Assembly: GCF_900187355.1 (NCBI RefSeq)
Contig: NZ_LT906451.1
Span: 682,501-746,500, forward strand
Direction of reading: 5' to 3'
DNA: 64,000 bases
DNA from: Legionella lansingensis
Lineage (GTDB): Bacteria; Pseudomonadota; Gammaproteobacteria; Legionellales; Legionellaceae
A program made the translations under genes and the position numbers. Below, in pieces: positions 1 to 9,372 of the stretch; position 1 is the stretch's first letter, and every line of letters begins with the position of its first letter. The notes under the pieces were generated by a model. That model had not been told where the DNA came from, made no database searches, and saw nothing but the letters and a program-made list of their open reading frames with translations.

Positions 1-165
1 TTTATCAGAAATGGGTAACTGTCTTAATAAACGAGCTGCTGCTTTGCGATGATAATGATGCGTCTCGCAAAATTCATCCAGAATGCGTTTTTTTAACGCT
101 CTATTGCCTCGTTGATAGCGGATACGCTGTATTTTTAGATACAAATCCATATTCACTTGCCCCAT
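1..165 (-). CDS. Transposase N-terminus (integrase-type IS), cut by window edge
   Basis: The reverse strand reads open from an ATG at 165 to the window edge for 55 codons (begins MGQVNMDLYLKIQ). The peptide contains a helix-turn-helix-like stretch with HHYHRKAAARLL, typical of the N-terminus of rve/DDE integrase-type transposases of the ISNCY group. The catalytic domain would lie to the left of the window. The repeated motif at 181-261 just upstream looks like the IS end. Whether the full gene is intact cannot be seen. Confidence 0.7.
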   Translation of the reverse strand, partial: MGQVNMDLYLKIQRIRYQRGNRALKKRILDEFCETHHYHRKAAARLLRQLPISDK

Positions 166-180
166 TTCTGTTCCTCTCGC

Positions 181-261
181 TCGGCAACAGCCATATTGAG
201 GCAACGAAGCAATTTATGGACTTATTTACGTCATCCTTCGGCAACAGATAATTTGAGGCAA
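181..261. repeat. Subterminal repeats at an IS end
   Basis: A motif of form TCGGCAACAG, 4-5 bases, TTGAGGCAA occurs at 181-204 and again at 238-261, immediately upstream of the transposase start. Two spaced copies of a short motif at an IS end usually mark transposase-binding sites. The outer boundary and target duplication are not determined. Confidence 0.5.
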
Positions 262-356
262 TTCGCCGAGTAACCAAAATAGGGCTACGTAATAATTTGT
301 TAACATTTTGAGTATAAAATATTCAAAATTTAAAAATTTATGAGAGCTGTTAGACG

Positions 357-2000
357 ATGTCGGACAATAAAATAAATGAGCCAGGTGAAAACACCTTTAT
401 TTATAAAATAATAACCCCGCAACTTACAGTCAAGGAATATACTGTTGAAATTAATAATACGAAAAATAATCAAACATCCTGGCTAAGCTATATCTATGCA
501 CTTTATGGCGCTTTGGATGGTTTAAGCTTGTCCTATAGTTTCCTCAAATACTCTTTTGCCATGTGTCCCTCTTCAGAGTCCATGGAGGATTGGGTGATCG
601 AGCCAGTAGGTATGGCGGTATTATTACAAAATACGACTACATTAGTTGTGTTTTCCATGCTGGGTAATCATTTTAAAAGTGATGATAAAAACATATTAAA
701 AAGATATATAGCCATTATATGGCCTTATTGTCGAGATCTAATCAAGGACTTAAAAGATGGTAATAGGCTGGTATTTGGCACCCTCAAGCTACTTGAGACG
801 AATTTTGATAAATCGAATTTAAGTCAATTACTTGTTCCCTGCAGTTTATTGATTAGTGGTTTGTCAATTGCTAATCACTTTTGGGAGAGGAGTTTACTTA
901 GTCAGCGCAAAAATATAATGAAGGCAAATGCTAATTTATTGAAAGAGATTGAAGCAGCTTCCTTATCTAAAGAAGATATTAAACTTAAACGTGAACAAAT
1001 TATAAGAAAATCAGAACGGTTAAAAGCCAGTCTCTTAATTTCTTCTATTTATCAAAGCACTATTGATAGCCTGGGTTTATACATAGGTATTGTGGGAGCC
1101 TTTAGCCTTACACCGGCATTGTTTAATGTGATGGTGGCATTTTGTGCAATCTATTTTGTTGTACGCTTGGCTGCTTTTATTCATGAGGAATATGCATTTC
1201 AGAATGCACTTCTTATAGACCAGAATAAGATTGAATTAGCGTTATACAATAAAGAGATGGAATTAGAACACTCAAGTACCCCAGAGGAAATGAACCACCA
1301 CATAAATGAAATAGCATTAATTATCAAAAAAATTGCTCTTGCTCGATTGATTACACCCACTTATATTTCAGCTATTTTATCTGCTGCAAAAAACGCTTCG
1401 TTTACTATTTTCGTTATTAGCCGTATCGCTTTTTTAGCAGCGAGTGTTCTGCCAGCAACGTGTCTTGTCGCGTTACCAATCATTTATGCTACCCTTGTGT
1501 CGGCTTGCTTAATTGGATTAATTACTTATGCAATTACCCAATGGCAAATTCAGCAAACGATTAGTCATCAGGAAACAGATAAAGAAGTAAAGGGGTTTTT
1601 ATCGAAAATTCAACCCTATATTTCACTACAAGTTTTTCAAAATAGCCTTTTTATTCTAGATGGATTCTTTTCTGGTTTAAGAAAAGGACCCAAAAATGCA
1701 GCGCTCGTAGTAGGGGCTTTTCGTGAAAGACATGAAGATAAGGATACCTCATTCTTACTGATGAGCGTCTTGTTTTTAAGTGCCATCACTCATGGAGTAG
1801 TGCTTTCTCTAAGGGCTTATCTAAAAAATCAGTCTTGTATAGAACAAAAAAAGCCAGAACTTGTATCACCACAAGAGAGAGCTAAATTCTATGCGCGTTC
1901 AAATTACACGTTTGCTTTTTTTTCAAAAACTGAGTCTCAAAATACGATGGTGAGTGCCGCAAACCAAGCGCATAGTCCATGTCCAGCTGGAAGCTCTTGA
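357..2000 (+). CDS. Orphan multi-pass membrane protein (effector candidate)
   Basis: This 547-residue protein has about eight hydrophobic segments, including pairs near residues 160-180, 235-275, 340-395 and 465-485, separated by a charged, coiled-coil-prone stretch around 185-225 (KANANLLKEIEAASLSKEDIK). The N-terminal 45 residues are polar with no signal peptide. I recognise no family. Orphan polytopic proteins with long cytosolic helices are common among Legionella Dot/Icm substrates, so an effector role is possible but is inference. The gene stands alone next to an IS remnant and convergent to the transporter at 2050. An IS next door could have brought it or truncated its promoter region. 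Confidence 0.7.
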   Translation: MSDNKINEPGENTFIYKIITPQLTVKEYTVEINNTKNNQTSWLSYIYALYGALDGLSLSYSFLKYSFAMCPSSESMEDWVIEPVGMAVLLQNTTTLVVFSMLGNHFKSDDKNILKRYIAIIWPYCRDLIKDLKDGNRLVFGTLKLLETNFDKSNLSQLLVPCSLLISGLSIANHFWERSLLSQRKNIMKANANLLKEIEAASLSKEDIKLKREQIIRKSERLKASLLISSIYQSTIDSLGLYIGIVGAFSLTPALFNVMVAFCAIYFVVRLAAFIHEEYAFQNALLIDQNKIELALYNKEMELEHSSTPEEMNHHINEIALIIKKIALARLITPTYISAILSAAKNASFTIFVISRIAFLAASVLPATCLVALPIIYATLVSACLIGLITYAITQWQIQQTISHQETDKEVKGFLSKIQPYISLQVFQNSLFILDGFFSGLRKGPKNAALVVGAFRERHEDKDTSFLLMSVLFLSAITHGVVLSLRAYLKNQSCIEQKKPELVSPQERAKFYARSNYTFAFFSKTESQNTMVSAANQAHSPCPAGSS

Positions 2001-2049
2001 TGGCTGACAAAGAAAAATCTTTTACAACTACGCACAGAATGAATATATA

Positions 2050-3246
2050 TTACGCTCTGGACGACGACAGGGTACTTTGATTTTGTAGTGCAGGTTTTTT
2101 CCATTGAAACATAAAAGTCAGTATACCAGCAATCAATCCCCAAAAAGCAGCTCCTATACCCATGAAGCTGATACCGGAAGCACAAACAAGAAAAGTGATT
2201 AGCGCAGCATCACGTTGGTTCTCGTCATCTAAGGCTACTTTCAAGCTATTGCCAATTGTACTTAAGAGAGCAAGTCCTGCAATAGCGAAAATCAATTCAC
2301 GTGGAAAAGCAAAAAAAAGTGTTACAATGGTAGCGCCAAATATTCCAATGAAAAACCAACAGAGTCCTGCAAATATGGTAGATTTGTAGCGGCTTTTAGG
2401 ATTAATGTCTGCCTCTCTGCTAGTGCAAATAGCACCTGTTAGCGCCGCTAAACTTATGGAATAACTACCCAATGGAGCGAAAATGAAATTAATAAAGCCA
2501 GTAAAGCTAATAACCGGTGAGATAGGTGGATGGAACCCGGAGGCGTGAAGAACAGCAATACCAGGGATATTTTGAGAGCTAAGCGTAACAAAGAATAAAG
2601 GTATACCAACACTAATTAGCGTTGATAACTTAAATACTGGGGCTGTGAAGATAGGTGTAGCAAGAGCAAAGTGAACATGGTCTAAATGAAATAGGCCCTT
2701 TATTTCTGCCACCGAGATTCCAACAAGTAGGACCACGATGATCACATAACGTGGAAATAGTCGTTTTCCAAGCAAATAAGTAATAAGCATGGATGAAATT
2801 AAAATGAATTGTGCTTGCATGGCCACAAAAACATTCATTCCAAAGTGAATTAAAATACCTGCTAACATGGCGGAAGTAAGTGAACGTGGGATGTGAGTGA
2901 TTGCCTTCTCAAAGGCACCTGTGAGTCCTGTTAAAATAGTAAGAAACGATGCGAAAATAAACACTCCTGTTGCTTCCGGCATTGATACCCCAGATAGGCT
3001 TGTGACAAGTAAAGCAGCACCTGGAGTTGACCAACCGGTTAAGATAGGCATGCGATAATAAAGAGAAAGTCCAATGCAGGTCGCTGCCATACTCATGCCT
3101 AAAGCAAAAAGCCAGGAACTGATTTCTGCAGGCGTAGCTCCAGCAGTTGTGGCGGCTTGAAAGACTAAAACTGCTGAGCTAGTGAAGCCCACCATCACGG
3201 CAATAAATCCTGCTGCCATATTAGAAAAAGAAAAATACCTAAGCAT
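2050..3246 (-). CDS. BenE-family benzoate/H+ symporter-like transporter
   Basis: The protein aligns by eye with BenE/YdcO: an early membrane helix of form AAGFIAVMVGFTSSAVLVFQ followed by AATTAGATPAEISSW, then about eleven further hydrophobic segments, with GWSTPGAALL near residue 70. BenE proteins (about 390 residues) import aromatic acids with protons at the inner membrane, but substrates of most homologues are untested. I place the start at 3246 because it matches the family N-terminus and has TAGGA upstream. An ATG at 3306 also has a good GAGG site and would add 20 residues. No aromatic catabolism genes lie nearby. Confidence 0.85.
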   Translation of the reverse strand: MLRYFSFSNMAAGFIAVMVGFTSSAVLVFQAATTAGATPAEISSWLFALGMSMAATCIGLSLYYRMPILTGWSTPGAALLVTSLSGVSMPEATGVFIFASFLTILTGLTGAFEKAITHIPRSLTSAMLAGILIHFGMNVFVAMQAQFILISSMLITYLLGKRLFPRYVIIVVLLVGISVAEIKGLFHLDHVHFALATPIFTAPVFKLSTLISVGIPLFFVTLSSQNIPGIAVLHASGFHPPISPVISFTGFINFIFAPLGSYSISLAALTGAICTSREADINPKSRYKSTIFAGLCWFFIGIFGATIVTLFFAFPRELIFAIAGLALLSTIGNSLKVALDDENQRDAALITFLVCASGISFMGIGAAFWGLIAGILTFMFQWKKPALQNQSTLSSSRA

Positions 3247-3259
3247 GCGCAGTCCTATA

Positions 3260-3493
3260 CTAATTGTATTGATAAGGAATTGTATCAAATATTTCCTCAT
3301 CTTCATTCACTACCTCGTTAATCTCCATTTTTTCATTCGTCGCAGATATTAAACGCATCCCTATGCTCGACATAAATTGTTCTAATCGTTGCTGAGGAAT
3401 CGCAGGTAAAGTAATGTAATTGATAATCTTAAGCATCAGTTCCATAAGAAGTTTACCAAAACATTCTCCGTTTTTGTAAAAATGATGAAGCAC
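3260..3493 (-). CDS. Small hypothetical ORF upstream of the BenE-type gene
   Basis: This 77-codon frame ends 14 bases before the preferred BenE start, so it could be translationally coupled to it. The C-terminal half is acidic (NEVVNEDEEIFD). It matches nothing I recognise and its start lacks a clear ribosome-binding site. An internal ATG near MELMLKIINY could be the real start. It may equally be non-coding leader sequence. Confidence 0.25.
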   Translation of the reverse strand: MLHHFYKNGECFGKLLMELMLKIINYITLPAIPQQRLEQFMSSIGMRLISATNEKMEINEVVNEDEEIFDTIPYQYN

Positions 3494-3652
3494 AAGAATC
3501 AGATAATGTCTCTGCCTTTCTAATTTCTCTTCATTCAGAAAATCATTTTTTGTTCCGCTAAACGCATCGCTTGCTACGCACTTGACCTAGATAGGAGACG
3601 GACAAATTGATCTATAATTAAACATATATGATCGTTTTGCCGGAGAAACCTC

Positions 3653-4111
3653 ATGTTAAGTCCATCAATTAGGAAATATATGAAGAATCATCATATTGCA
3701 TACAAAACAATCAGTCATCCTAGAGCATATACAGCATCGCAATGTGCACAAGCAGCGCATATTAAAGGAAACTATTTTGCTAAATCTGTGGTTGTCAAAT
3801 TGGATGGCAAATTTGCAATAATAGCAATTCCCGCCAATATTCGACTGGATTTAGATCGATTAAAAAAAGAGACTGGAGCAGAACACGCAGAAATTGCTAA
3901 AGAATTTGAATTTCAAAGCAAGTTTACAGATTGTGAAGTTGGAGCTATACCGCTTTTTGGCGAGCTCTATGATATGGACGTCTATCTTGCAGATAGCCTT
4001 GCACATAAAGAATGGTTAGTTTTTAATGCTGGTAATCATAATCAACTGCTAAAAGTCAAAAGCGAAGATTTTTTAAATCTAGTGCATCCGAAAACGTTAT
4101 CGCAATGTTAG
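3653..4111 (+). CDS. YbaK/EbsC-family aminoacyl-tRNA deacylase
   Basis: This 152-residue protein covers a whole YbaK/ProX-type editing domain. It hydrolyses mischarged aminoacyl-tRNA in trans (families edit Cys- or Ala-tRNA(Pro)) in the cytosol. Supporting features are the N-terminal helix with YTASQCAQAAHI, the strand and Lys of AKSVVVKLDGKFAIIAIPA, LDLDRLKK, and the GAIPLFG loop that in the family lines the active site. Gene length is normal. It is monocistronic; a TATAAT box at 3613-3618 lies about 35 bases before the ATG, though no good -35 element is correctly spaced. The exact substrate cannot be assigned by eye. Confidence 0.88.
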   Translation: MLSPSIRKYMKNHHIAYKTISHPRAYTASQCAQAAHIKGNYFAKSVVVKLDGKFAIIAIPANIRLDLDRLKKETGAEHAEIAKEFEFQSKFTDCEVGAIPLFGELYDMDVYLADSLAHKEWLVFNAGNHNQLLKVKSEDFLNLVHPKTLSQC

Positions 4112-4290
4112 GGAACGTCCCTCAAAATACATCATTTAAACAGCTAACATGGGTTCCAGCTAATGCGGTAGGTTAAAGTGGAACCCTGAAAATCAACAGT
4201 AAATAATATGTAAATTTAATGCCCATCGTAACAGTATTCATATTTATCTAAATATAATACGGAGCTTGTCAACTTAAATTCAGATTTAAA

Positions 4291-5628
4291 ATGCTGGAAT
4301 CTATTATATTAGCTGTAATCGGAGAAAGCGCAGGGGTAGTTGCAGTACCAAAGACTGAATCTGGTGCAATTGATTTAACGAAAGCCGAGTGTATTGCTGA
4401 AGGCGGCACTCACGTGCTTTATCGATTTCCAGATGCTCCTTTTGTTATTAAATTAATGAAACAAAATCCAAACCCCAAGGAACTTGATGAGTTAGAGAAA
4501 AAATATGCTGTTTTATACGAGTGTTTTGACAAAAATAGAAAACAACGATGCATTCGGGAACAGCATATTACTCATCAAGTGCTACTACCTCCTGGAAAAG
4601 AGCCACAAGATGCAGCTCTAGCAATCGTTCCCTACGAAAAATGCTTCAAATCTAAAGTAAAATTTGATTTTAAAATAGAACCTACAGAACTTGACCCTTA
4701 CTTAATGGATCACCACAAGGAGTTGTTCTACAAGGTAAATAAAGCGCTTATTCATAAAGATGGCTCTAAAGTCAATTTTGCTTTTAATGATTATGCGATC
4801 CTTGATGAAAGAATCGGTGTAATTTTGCAACGTTTGGATAGTGATTCTAAACTAAGAGACATCATGATTGAGTTTCTAAGTCACTATCGTGATTTTTATC
4901 AAAGGACCAATATCATCTTGGATGCCATGGGATTTGAAAACATTTTATTTTTTAAAGACGAAAAAGATGATTGGCAATTTAAAGTAGGCAGTGTCATCAA
5001 GCACGATACCGGAAAATACACGAACGGATTATTTGATGCATTACATGCTGGAGAGGAAGTGGATTTGACTAGTTTTGTTAATTTTACGCATGCCTATTTT
5101 TCACCGGCAAACATTAGGGCTGTCAATGTCTGTGCGCTGAAACTTGGTTTGGAGCCTGTGATTAATGATGTAATGATCGATTCAACAGATTTATTTAAAA
5201 TATCTCAAGAATTATCAATAGCAGAACGAATGCTTGCCTATGCGCGACATGGCGATTTTGAAAAAATGGATAAAATACTCCTGGAAAATAAGGAAAAGCT
5301 TCGTTTTAGTCTTAGAGATTTTTGGGCATATTCTCTGATAGCTGATGAATATATCAAGCATGGGCAGCCACCAAAAGCACTTAAAAATTATCTAGATATT
5401 GTTAGTGAATTACCTGTTATTTTGCCTGAGAACAAGGATGATGCAAAAAGGATACAAGATTCAAAAACAGCCATGATAGCCCGGAAAAACATGCATGATA
5501 AAAAAATAATGCTTCATAATGAACTCACAACTTTCCTACCTGATTCTAAATTTAGCTTTTGGTCATCAACATCATCTGGAGAAAAGGTCCATCAAACAGG
5601 AACAGTTATACACAATTACATAGTTTAG
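4291..5628 (+). CDS. Orphan protein with kinase-like N-terminal half (effector candidate)
   Basis: I do not recognise this 445-residue protein at family level. The first half has features suggesting a degenerate protein-kinase-like fold: a glycine loop and strand pair GGTHVLYRFPDAPFVIKLM (Gly38-Gly39, Lys54), then IILDAMGFENILFF at 208-221, which resembles a catalytic loop D..xxN, followed by a strand ending VIKHDTG near 235-241 where a DFG-type metal site would sit. The canonical HRD is absent. Residues 320-400 are helical and TPR-like (LAYARHGDFEKMDKIL, then SLIADEYIKHGQPPKALKNY). It has no signal peptide and stands alone. A translocated kinase-like effector is a reasonable but unproven idea. 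Confidence 0.6.
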   Translation: MLESIILAVIGESAGVVAVPKTESGAIDLTKAECIAEGGTHVLYRFPDAPFVIKLMKQNPNPKELDELEKKYAVLYECFDKNRKQRCIREQHITHQVLLPPGKEPQDAALAIVPYEKCFKSKVKFDFKIEPTELDPYLMDHHKELFYKVNKALIHKDGSKVNFAFNDYAILDERIGVILQRLDSDSKLRDIMIEFLSHYRDFYQRTNIILDAMGFENILFFKDEKDDWQFKVGSVIKHDTGKYTNGLFDALHAGEEVDLTSFVNFTHAYFSPANIRAVNVCALKLGLEPVINDVMIDSTDLFKISQELSIAERMLAYARHGDFEKMDKILLENKEKLRFSLRDFWAYSLIADEYIKHGQPPKALKNYLDIVSELPVILPENKDDAKRIQDSKTAMIARKNMHDKKIMLHNELTTFLPDSKFSFWSSTSSGEKVHQTGTVIHNYIV

Positions 5629-5665
5629 GGGGCACTACCATTAAGTTAATCGATTTTTTCTATTC

Positions 5666-5741
5666 TCGAATTACCGCGGCTTGACCGCGGTATCCATGCC
5701 CAAACTCACATGAACCCCGCGGTCGATGCCGCGGGGATTCG
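5666..5741. repeat. Paired REP-like palindromes
   Basis: Two palindromes lie head to head: TACCGCGG-CTTGA-CCGCGGTA at 5672-5692 and CCCCGCGG-TCGATG-CCGCGGGG at 5715-5736. The outer flanks (CTCGAATTA and the reverse complement of ATTCGAA) are also inverted, so the whole 76 bases can form one bipartite structure. The same CCGCGG-CTTGA-CCGCGG core recurs at 60861 and, modified, at 55890 and 59812. Confidence 0.8.
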
Positions 5742-5893
5742 AAATTGCTTAACTTAATGGCCGTGAGTTTAGGGGTCACCCATTTGTGTACAAATTATCT
5801 GTCTATCTCAGATCAGTATCCTTGGTAAAGTTTGTAAAAAATCTATCTTTTTGACCTATAATTATACGTGTTAGGTGGTTATGGGAATATGAT

Positions 5894-7078
5894 ATGTCTA
5901 GCCAACAGCCTGATCTTAATCGGGATAAAATTTTGACTGATATTACACATAAGTTAATGGATATATATCAACAACTTTATCGATCGTTTAAGAATAATGA
6001 TGTTATGACGCAAGCGTTAAGTGTTTGGGACGAGAGATTAATAGAGTTAGTAAATTCGATTGAAATGACTTATACATTAGATAGAAATTCTGACTATTTT
6101 AAATCAGTTATGGGAGATGCTTTACACAAAGTATTTATAGAGCTCAAATCCTCTCATCAAGAGGAAGATTTTGAATTACTCGTCCTTCTCCCAAAATCCT
6201 CCCATGATGATCCACCGTTAGCAGAAGATGAAGATATTGCTAATGTAATAAAAAAGAGGTTATCTAATTCTCAGGAAAAGAAATTTATTTTTTTTCCATT
6301 AAATTCGTACTTTATGAATGTGTTGGCCAACTCAAAAGATAATATTTCTTATGATGATGTTACTAAACTTAGCTTCTTGCAACATTGGAGTGTGGATGTT
6401 TGTAGTAAAGAAATTTGGGAGAATAATGAGATAGTTAAAAATATAAACGCTATCGCAAAAAAGATGCCAAAGCTTGAAGAAATTGTATTAAGAGGCTGTT
6501 GTTCAGCAAGTATACCCGCTTTTCAAAGGCCTTTGTTTAACGAGAAAAAAATACAAATCGTGGCTCCGAGTAAACAGATAAGTGAGGAGAAATTGGATCA
6601 GAACCAAATTTTATTTCAACAAATTAAAGTAGATAATGAATTGATAACTAGAGTGCGATTTTTAAATTTATCTGGAAAGAGCGTAACCAAAGAAATTAAA
6701 AATATTCCTCTTAATCCCCCAGGAAATAAACTATCAAAAGACGTTGAAGAAGCAATTGCTACTGTAGCATATAAAGAAGGATTACCACCATTAGCATTAG
6801 AAACTCAACGATTAGCTGCTATTGAATCAAGAAATGCATGGAAAAATAAAAAAATACCAGAAAGCCAAAGACTATTTGCTAAAAGTATGTTTAAAAACCT
6901 TAGGACGTTTGAAGATGTTGCTTCATTTAATCCTGGAACATTAGCTTTTAAAGTAAAAGAGGAATTAAATAAAATTGGGAAGGATAATATTAAAATAAAA
7001 GGTTATGTGCATGTTTATGAGGCGACCGAAAATGGAGCAATTGGATATGAGAATAGCCCAAAAGCTATACGTATCTGA
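5894..7078 (+). CDS. Orphan cytosolic protein (effector candidate)
   Basis: This 394-residue protein has no signal peptide or membrane segment and matches no family I know. It is mixed alpha/beta: helical residues 1-90, an acidic loop HDDPPLAEDEDIAN near 107-120, a hydrophobic strand with charged edge LEEIVLRGCCSA near 196-207, and a lysine-rich C-terminus. The GCCS turn faintly recalls the cysteine strand of caspase-like peptidases, but no matching HG dyad is evident, so I do not claim that. A TATAAT box lies at about 5857. It is followed by a strong bidirectional terminator at 7099. Confidence 0.65.
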   Translation: MSSQQPDLNRDKILTDITHKLMDIYQQLYRSFKNNDVMTQALSVWDERLIELVNSIEMTYTLDRNSDYFKSVMGDALHKVFIELKSSHQEEDFELLVLLPKSSHDDPPLAEDEDIANVIKKRLSNSQEKKFIFFPLNSYFMNVLANSKDNISYDDVTKLSFLQHWSVDVCSKEIWENNEIVKNINAIAKKMPKLEEIVLRGCCSASIPAFQRPLFNEKKIQIVAPSKQISEEKLDQNQILFQQIKVDNELITRVRFLNLSGKSVTKEIKNIPLNPPGNKLSKDVEEAIATVAYKEGLPPLALETQRLAAIESRNAWKNKKIPESQRLFAKSMFKNLRTFEDVASFNPGTLAFKVKEELNKIGKDNIKIKGYVHVYEATENGAIGYENSPKAIRI

Positions 7079-7098
7079 TTGTCGATGTTAGCCGCACA

Positions 7099-7129
7099 GG
7101 GCTTGATTTTGTAGGCAAAATTCAAGCCC
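7099..7129. terminator. Bidirectional hairpin terminator
   Basis: GGGCTTGATTTT pairs with AAAATTCAAGCCC around a 6-base loop with one bulge. It lies between the convergent genes at 5894 and 7178, so it can serve both strands. The stem ends in A/T runs, but no long T-tail follows. Confidence 0.65.
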
Positions 7130-7177
7130 TTCCCCTAGTCCCTCTGACCCTCTAGTTCTGTATTTGTGATAGCATCA

Positions 7178-8125
7178 TTAACGCGCTCGATATAGCTCAT
7201 AAGAAGCAGCTTCCCATTTACCATAGCTGATGCTGCCATCTGGTGATTTTTGCTCAAGATAACGTGTATCTTTAGTTAATTTTGAATGGGGATAAATGAC
7301 TGTATCATCATGTGCGGAAAAGAATAAAGCATAGGTATAACGTTCAATATTTCCTTTGGCCTTTCTAACCAAATGTTTGGTCGCAAGAATTTGATCATTC
7401 GAGGCCAGTTGCAAAAATTCACCCACCTGAAACAACATAATCGATTTATCCCTAGCATTGATTTTCTCAAACTGATCGCTATTGGAGGGCATAATATAAA
7501 GCCCAGCTTCTTCAGGCTCTTCTACTTCTATCCCCTCCCTGAAATAATAAGCGGGCATTAACGCTGTAAATACCCCGTGATCTAGATGCGCTCCACACCA
7601 GTTTGGATTGGCATTCTGTGACTCATCGACATTAAGATAATGCAGCATGCGCCCATAACCCACCATGTCATCAAGATGCAATCCGACAGCTTCATTCAAG
7701 CCCAAAAAATCCAAGACTTTTTTACCTGTTTCGAACATCAGTTCGCCCAGTGCTAAATAGGGCGTTTTTAAATCCACTTCTCTAGGCCATATGTTGCGCG
7801 GATGGTCAGGGACAAACGCATAAAAAGAAGCTTTTTTATCGTCCGTTTGCCACTGACCATTTTGATCCAAAAACTGCTCAGCTCCTACTTCATAACCCTC
7901 CGTTAGACCGGCATCACGATTAGGTTCATATTGTTTTTTAGAAGCCATATCCAACGCCGAAAATTTTCGTACTGCTTCAATATAATCTTTTGATGTTTCA
8001 ACAAAGGCAGGCACATCACATACGCCAACAATACCCGTCATATATAATGCAGATTTAATTTTGTCTCTGATGAAAGCGTTTTCTCCATCGAGCAGGTCTT
8101 TATATGAAATGATATCAAAGTTCAT
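7178..8125 (-). CDS. 2-oxoglutarate/Fe(II)-dependent oxygenase, isopenicillin-N-synthase-like
   Basis: This 315-residue protein has the double-stranded beta-helix signature of the IPNS/GA-oxidase superfamily: the HxD pair in GAHLDHGVFTAL, the distal histidine in LATKHLVRKA, and the R-x-T that would bind 2-oxoglutarate in IERYTYALFF. Such enzymes couple oxidative decarboxylation of 2-oxoglutarate to hydroxylation of a small molecule in the cytosol; the substrate is not predictable here. It lacks biosynthetic neighbours. Length fits the family. It is transcribed away from the HAD gene cluster's terminator side and is probably monocistronic. Confidence 0.85.
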   Translation of the reverse strand: MNFDIISYKDLLDGENAFIRDKIKSALYMTGIVGVCDVPAFVETSKDYIEAVRKFSALDMASKKQYEPNRDAGLTEGYEVGAEQFLDQNGQWQTDDKKASFYAFVPDHPRNIWPREVDLKTPYLALGELMFETGKKVLDFLGLNEAVGLHLDDMVGYGRMLHYLNVDESQNANPNWCGAHLDHGVFTALMPAYYFREGIEVEEPEEAGLYIMPSNSDQFEKINARDKSIMLFQVGEFLQLASNDQILATKHLVRKAKGNIERYTYALFFSAHDDTVIYPHSKLTKDTRYLEQKSPDGSISYGKWEAASYELYRAR

Positions 8126-8195
8126 GTCCTTATTTCCCTGTAATTAATAAGGTTATACAAAAAAACTATCTATTCTACTGCAACGAATAGTTTGG

Positions 8196-9278
8196 TTAAT
8201 TAAACATGCCAACCTGACCTTTCTTAAAGGTTAAATCATTGTTTTCATTAGATGCTATCCTAAAAAATCCTTGACTGTCGATTGCATTGTTACGACTTGG
8301 TTTTGATAGTGGTTGAACTTGCAACGATTCCTCGTAATCTATATGGGTTGGTAACTCGCAATCGGCACGCTTTCTTTTTGAGGAATTTGCAGTAGTTTGA
8401 TTTTTCTCATGAAAAAAAGATGCTGCACTTATCGAACGAACAAGTTTGGGTTGTTGGGCTTGGGGTAGGCTGCCTAAAGTATTTGATACAACTGGATGTA
8501 AAGGATAATCAGGGTGAAAAAAACCATCAGCATATTCTGAAGATCTTGATGGATCGAGAGGTTCCTCAGAAATAAGTTTTAGACTCATTATGTCTTTCCG
8601 TACGGTAGGTGACAACCATTTCCACAAATAAGCCAGTTGAATATTGGCTATCTCCATATTAAATTCCTTTACCTTTTCATCAAGGTAACTGTAACGAAAT
8701 CCACTAAAACTGATTCCTAAAGATTTTAAAAAGAGCATTACACGCTCTAAATGTTTGTTTTTATCATCAAGCATAGCGACATGATGAGGGAGACGTTTTA
8801 GTGTTTTAAAAAATGCACTCAACTTTTCATCTTTATTTTTACCATCACAAAAAATAATTCCTCCCTCGCAAAAATCGTTGTCGGGTACAATGCTATTTCG
8901 AGAAAAATCGACCCCCATGTCAGCCAATTGTCTCAGCGTCTGGTGTCGAATAGAGTAACCTCGTGCTGTTAATCCGATCACAGGCACCCCGATATCTTGC
9001 AGTGCTTTAATGATTATAACTATTGCAGACTCTACAGCTGACGTTCGAACAAAATGTTGAGCCGTATTATAAACTGACATGAGTGAAGGCTCAGCGACTG
9101 TCTGTTCAATATTTTTTTGCCTATAGTGAACAAATAGGCCCTCGAACCAAGCATCTCCTCCTAATGCAAAACGAGGTGTCATGACCGTATTGTCTAGATC
9201 TAAAATCAACCAAGTATCAAAATGAACATCTTTTAAAGCTTCGCGAAAGTGTTTTATTTCCAAAATCTTATGAAACAT
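8196..9278 (-). CDS. DUF2608-type HAD-like protein with NLS-like and shared tail (effector candidate)
   Basis: From the ATG at 9278 the protein is 360 residues. This start has GGGAG eight bases upstream, whereas the ATG at 9293 has none. It carries HAD motif I LDLDNTVMTP (about residues 26-35), the adjoining LGGDAWF typical of DUF2608, motif II IGLTARGY near 100, and a motif-IV-like MLDDKNKH near 170. The last third is disordered, with a basic SSKRKRAD cluster near 303-310. The final 39 residues align without gaps to the end of the giant protein encoded next door at 9373, both ending Q[IV]G[LM]F plus one residue. It is probably a phosphatase-like effector; the target is unknown. Confidence 0.75.
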   Translation of the reverse strand: MFHKILEIKHFREALKDVHFDTWLILDLDNTVMTPRFALGGDAWFEGLFVHYRQKNIEQTVAEPSLMSVYNTAQHFVRTSAVESAIVIIIKALQDIGVPVIGLTARGYSIRHQTLRQLADMGVDFSRNSIVPDNDFCEGGIIFCDGKNKDEKLSAFFKTLKRLPHHVAMLDDKNKHLERVMLFLKSLGISFSGFRYSYLDEKVKEFNMEIANIQLAYLWKWLSPTVRKDIMSLKLISEEPLDPSRSSEYADGFFHPDYPLHPVVSNTLGSLPQAQQPKLVRSISAASFFHEKNQTTANSSKRKRADCELPTHIDYEESLQVQPLSKPSRNNAIDSQGFFRIASNENNDLTFKKGQVGMFN

Positions 9279-9329
9279 TGTTTTTACTCCCATGAGATAG
9301 AAACAGATGAAATAACCATAAGAAAAGAA

Positions 9330-9354
9330 GCGCCAGGTCTAATGACCATGGCGC
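9330..9354 (-). terminator. Intrinsic terminator of the giant protease gene
   Basis: On the minus strand GCGCCA.GGTC pairs with GACC.TGGCGC around an ATTA loop and is followed by TTCTTTTCTT. It sits 19 bases beyond the stop of the 9373-13605 gene, so the giant gene and the downstream HAD gene are probably separate transcripts. Confidence 0.75.
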
Positions 9355-9372
9355 ACTCTTAAATGAACGTGA

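Noticed and set aside
5894-7078. Caspase-like peptidase from the GCCS strand
   Set aside because: No histidine dyad partner or core strands recognisable; a single short motif is not enough.
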